This document shows positions 5,303 through 5,960 of a DNA stretch of 5,960 bases, in pieces (within the stretch, counting starts at the first letter, position 1; every line of letters begins with the position of its first letter). The stretch comes from CAZXBB01 sp964638815 (GTDB lineage: Bacteria > Planctomycetota > Phycisphaerae > Phycisphaerales > SM1A02), in contig CAZXBB010000290.1 of assembly GCA_964638815.1 (NCBI GenBank), positions 1 to 5,960 on the forward strand, written 5' to 3'. Position numbers and translations under genes: made by a program. The notes below the pieces were generated by a model that was not told the DNA's origin, ran no database searches, and saw nothing but the letters and a program-made list of their open reading frames with translations.

Positions 5303-5396
5303 CGACACTCGCCAAGGCGAGCGTCGATCCGAGACGCCCCTCCCTGGAAGGGAGGGGAGGTTCCACCGCAGGCGTTGCTTGCGGTCGCGCATGCGC
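5303..5396. repeat. Chain of inverted repeats in the convergent intergenic gap
   Basis: Three hairpins follow one another: CGAC-a-CTCGCC/GGCGAG-c-GTCG (5303-5326, one mismatch), CCCCTCCCT/AGGGAGGGG (5337-5345 and 5349-5357, 3-nt loop) and ACCGCAGGC/GCTTGCGGT (5365-5373 and 5377-5385, 3-nt loop, one G-U pair). The palindrome GCGCATGCGC (5387-5396) comes next. No T-run adjoins any stem. The arrangement resembles a dispersed intergenic repeat or a bidirectional transcription barrier between two convergent genes. I see no gene in 5258-5480. Confidence 0.55.
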
Positions 5397-5480
5397 ACCC
5401 GCCAACGCGCTCCGATCCTCTCCGCGGCTCGGTCGTTCTCCGCACTCGTCGAGTCTGCGCACTCCGCCCCCGCGCAACGC

Positions 5481-5960
5481 TCACAGGCCCTCCGCCACCA
5501 GCGGCGCGAAGTGCTCCGCATCCAGCAGGCAGTTCTCGACCGCCGGCAGCGCCCAGTTGTCCTGGTTGACGAAGAAGATGCGCTCGTCGATCGGCCGGCG
5601 AAGGAGCTCGGTCTTGCCGTCGGCGATGAGGCCGGGTCGCGCGATGGGCATCGCGTGGCCCCAGCGGGTCATCCGCACCTGGCGCACGGCGCTCTCGGGA
5701 ACGGCGAGCAGCTCGAGCATCCGCCGCACTTGGGGAGCCAAGGAGCGCGTGTAGTCGTCGAAGCCGTCCTCGTGCAGCAGCGTCCAACGTCCGAAGTCGA
5801 AGGGCAGCGGCCAGTACAGCGTCAGCACGCTCTGCGGCACGTCGCCGCTCCGTGCGAAGTGGCCGTTCAAGAGGTCGGTGACGCGCGAGGTCGCCTCCGC
5901 CTCGGATTGCTGCGAGGGGTACTTGCGCGCCATGTGCAGGAACACGTCGTAGAAGTCGAG
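5481..5960 (-). CDS. C-terminal part of a probable FAD-dependent amine-oxidase-like oxidoreductase (partial)
   Basis: The frame is open to the right edge, so the gene starts outside the window; 159 C-terminal residues are visible, ending at a TGA at 5481-5483. The segment RQVRMTRWGHAMPIARPG followed by an ERIFFVNQDNWALPAVENCLLDAEHFAPLV ending resembles the C-terminus of flavin amine-oxidase-type proteins. There a conserved RW-x-HA-x-P stretch is followed by the last FAD-contacting strand and a helix with a small-residue turn. The Rossmann FAD-binding motif would lie in the missing N-terminal part, so the family cannot be confirmed. The usual Gly-Asp before the final helix is replaced here by NQDN, which may mean a divergent member. 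The upstream part LYWPLPFDFGRW suggests a substrate-binding domain. The gene is convergent with the reductase gene. Confidence 0.55.
   Translation of the reverse strand, partial: LDFYDVFLHMARKYPSQQSEAEATSRVTDLLNGHFARSGDVPQSVLTLYWPLPFDFGRWTLLHEDGFDDYTRSLAPQVRRMLELLAVPESAVRQVRMTRWGHAMPIARPGLIADGKTELLRRPIDERIFFVNQDNWALPAVENCLLDAEHFAPLVAEGL

Noticed and set aside
5208..5787. Overlapping frames on both strands in the 5258-5480 gap
   Set aside because: They read through the inverted-repeat chain in mutually incompatible frames and contain no recognisable domain.
5481..5945. GTG at 5945 as the start of a complete 154-residue protein
   Set aside because: The frame stays open to the window edge and the sequence looks like the C-terminal part of a larger flavoprotein, so a true start here is unlikely.

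Overview
The window comes from a GC-rich bacterial chromosome. It holds four complete genes and the 3' end of a fifth, with no sign of phage, IS element or CRISPR. The combination of fibro-slime/PA14-type secreted proteins, a plant-type ferredoxin-NADP+ reductase and MurA would suit a high-GC environmental bacterium such as a planctomycete (Phycisphaerae-like). This placement is only a guess; the sequence alone does not settle it.

Layout: (1) positions 1-65, an alternating CG/CA-rich low-complexity tract past the end of murA; (2) murA on the minus strand (66-1502), the first committed enzyme of peptidoglycan synthesis, with an unusual C-terminal tail of about 50 residues; (3) a 249-bp divergent promoter region (1503-1751) containing two inverted repeats; (4) fibro-slime gene 1 on the plus strand (1752-2690); (5) a 476-bp intergenic region with a structured 3' UTR, a strong intrinsic terminator, further inverted repeats and a GGCCCC-type low-complexity tract; (6) fibro-slime gene 2 (3167-4108), a tandem paralogue of gene 1; (7) two successive intrinsic terminators (about 4120-4221); (8) a plant-type ferredoxin-NADP+ reductase gene (4253-5257) that looks leaderless; (9) a chain of hairpins (about 5303-5396) in the convergent gap; (10) the C-terminal part of a minus-strand flavin amine-oxidase-like protein running off the right edge (5481-5960).

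The most distinctive content is the fibro-slime pair. Both genes encode secreted or surface-exposed proteins of about 312 residues with a near-identical C-terminal core (GDDDVWVYIDG, DLGGVH, FFFAERHRTQSNFRIETN) and the same terminal motif PSV-x-x-AFD. Each gene has its own Shine-Dalgarno sequence, terminator and candidate promoter, and the two promoters share an AGCCACGG/ATCGTAnnTT block. They therefore look like separately transcribed products of a duplication, not an operon. The flanking murA and reductase genes are housekeeping-type and show no obvious functional link to the pair.
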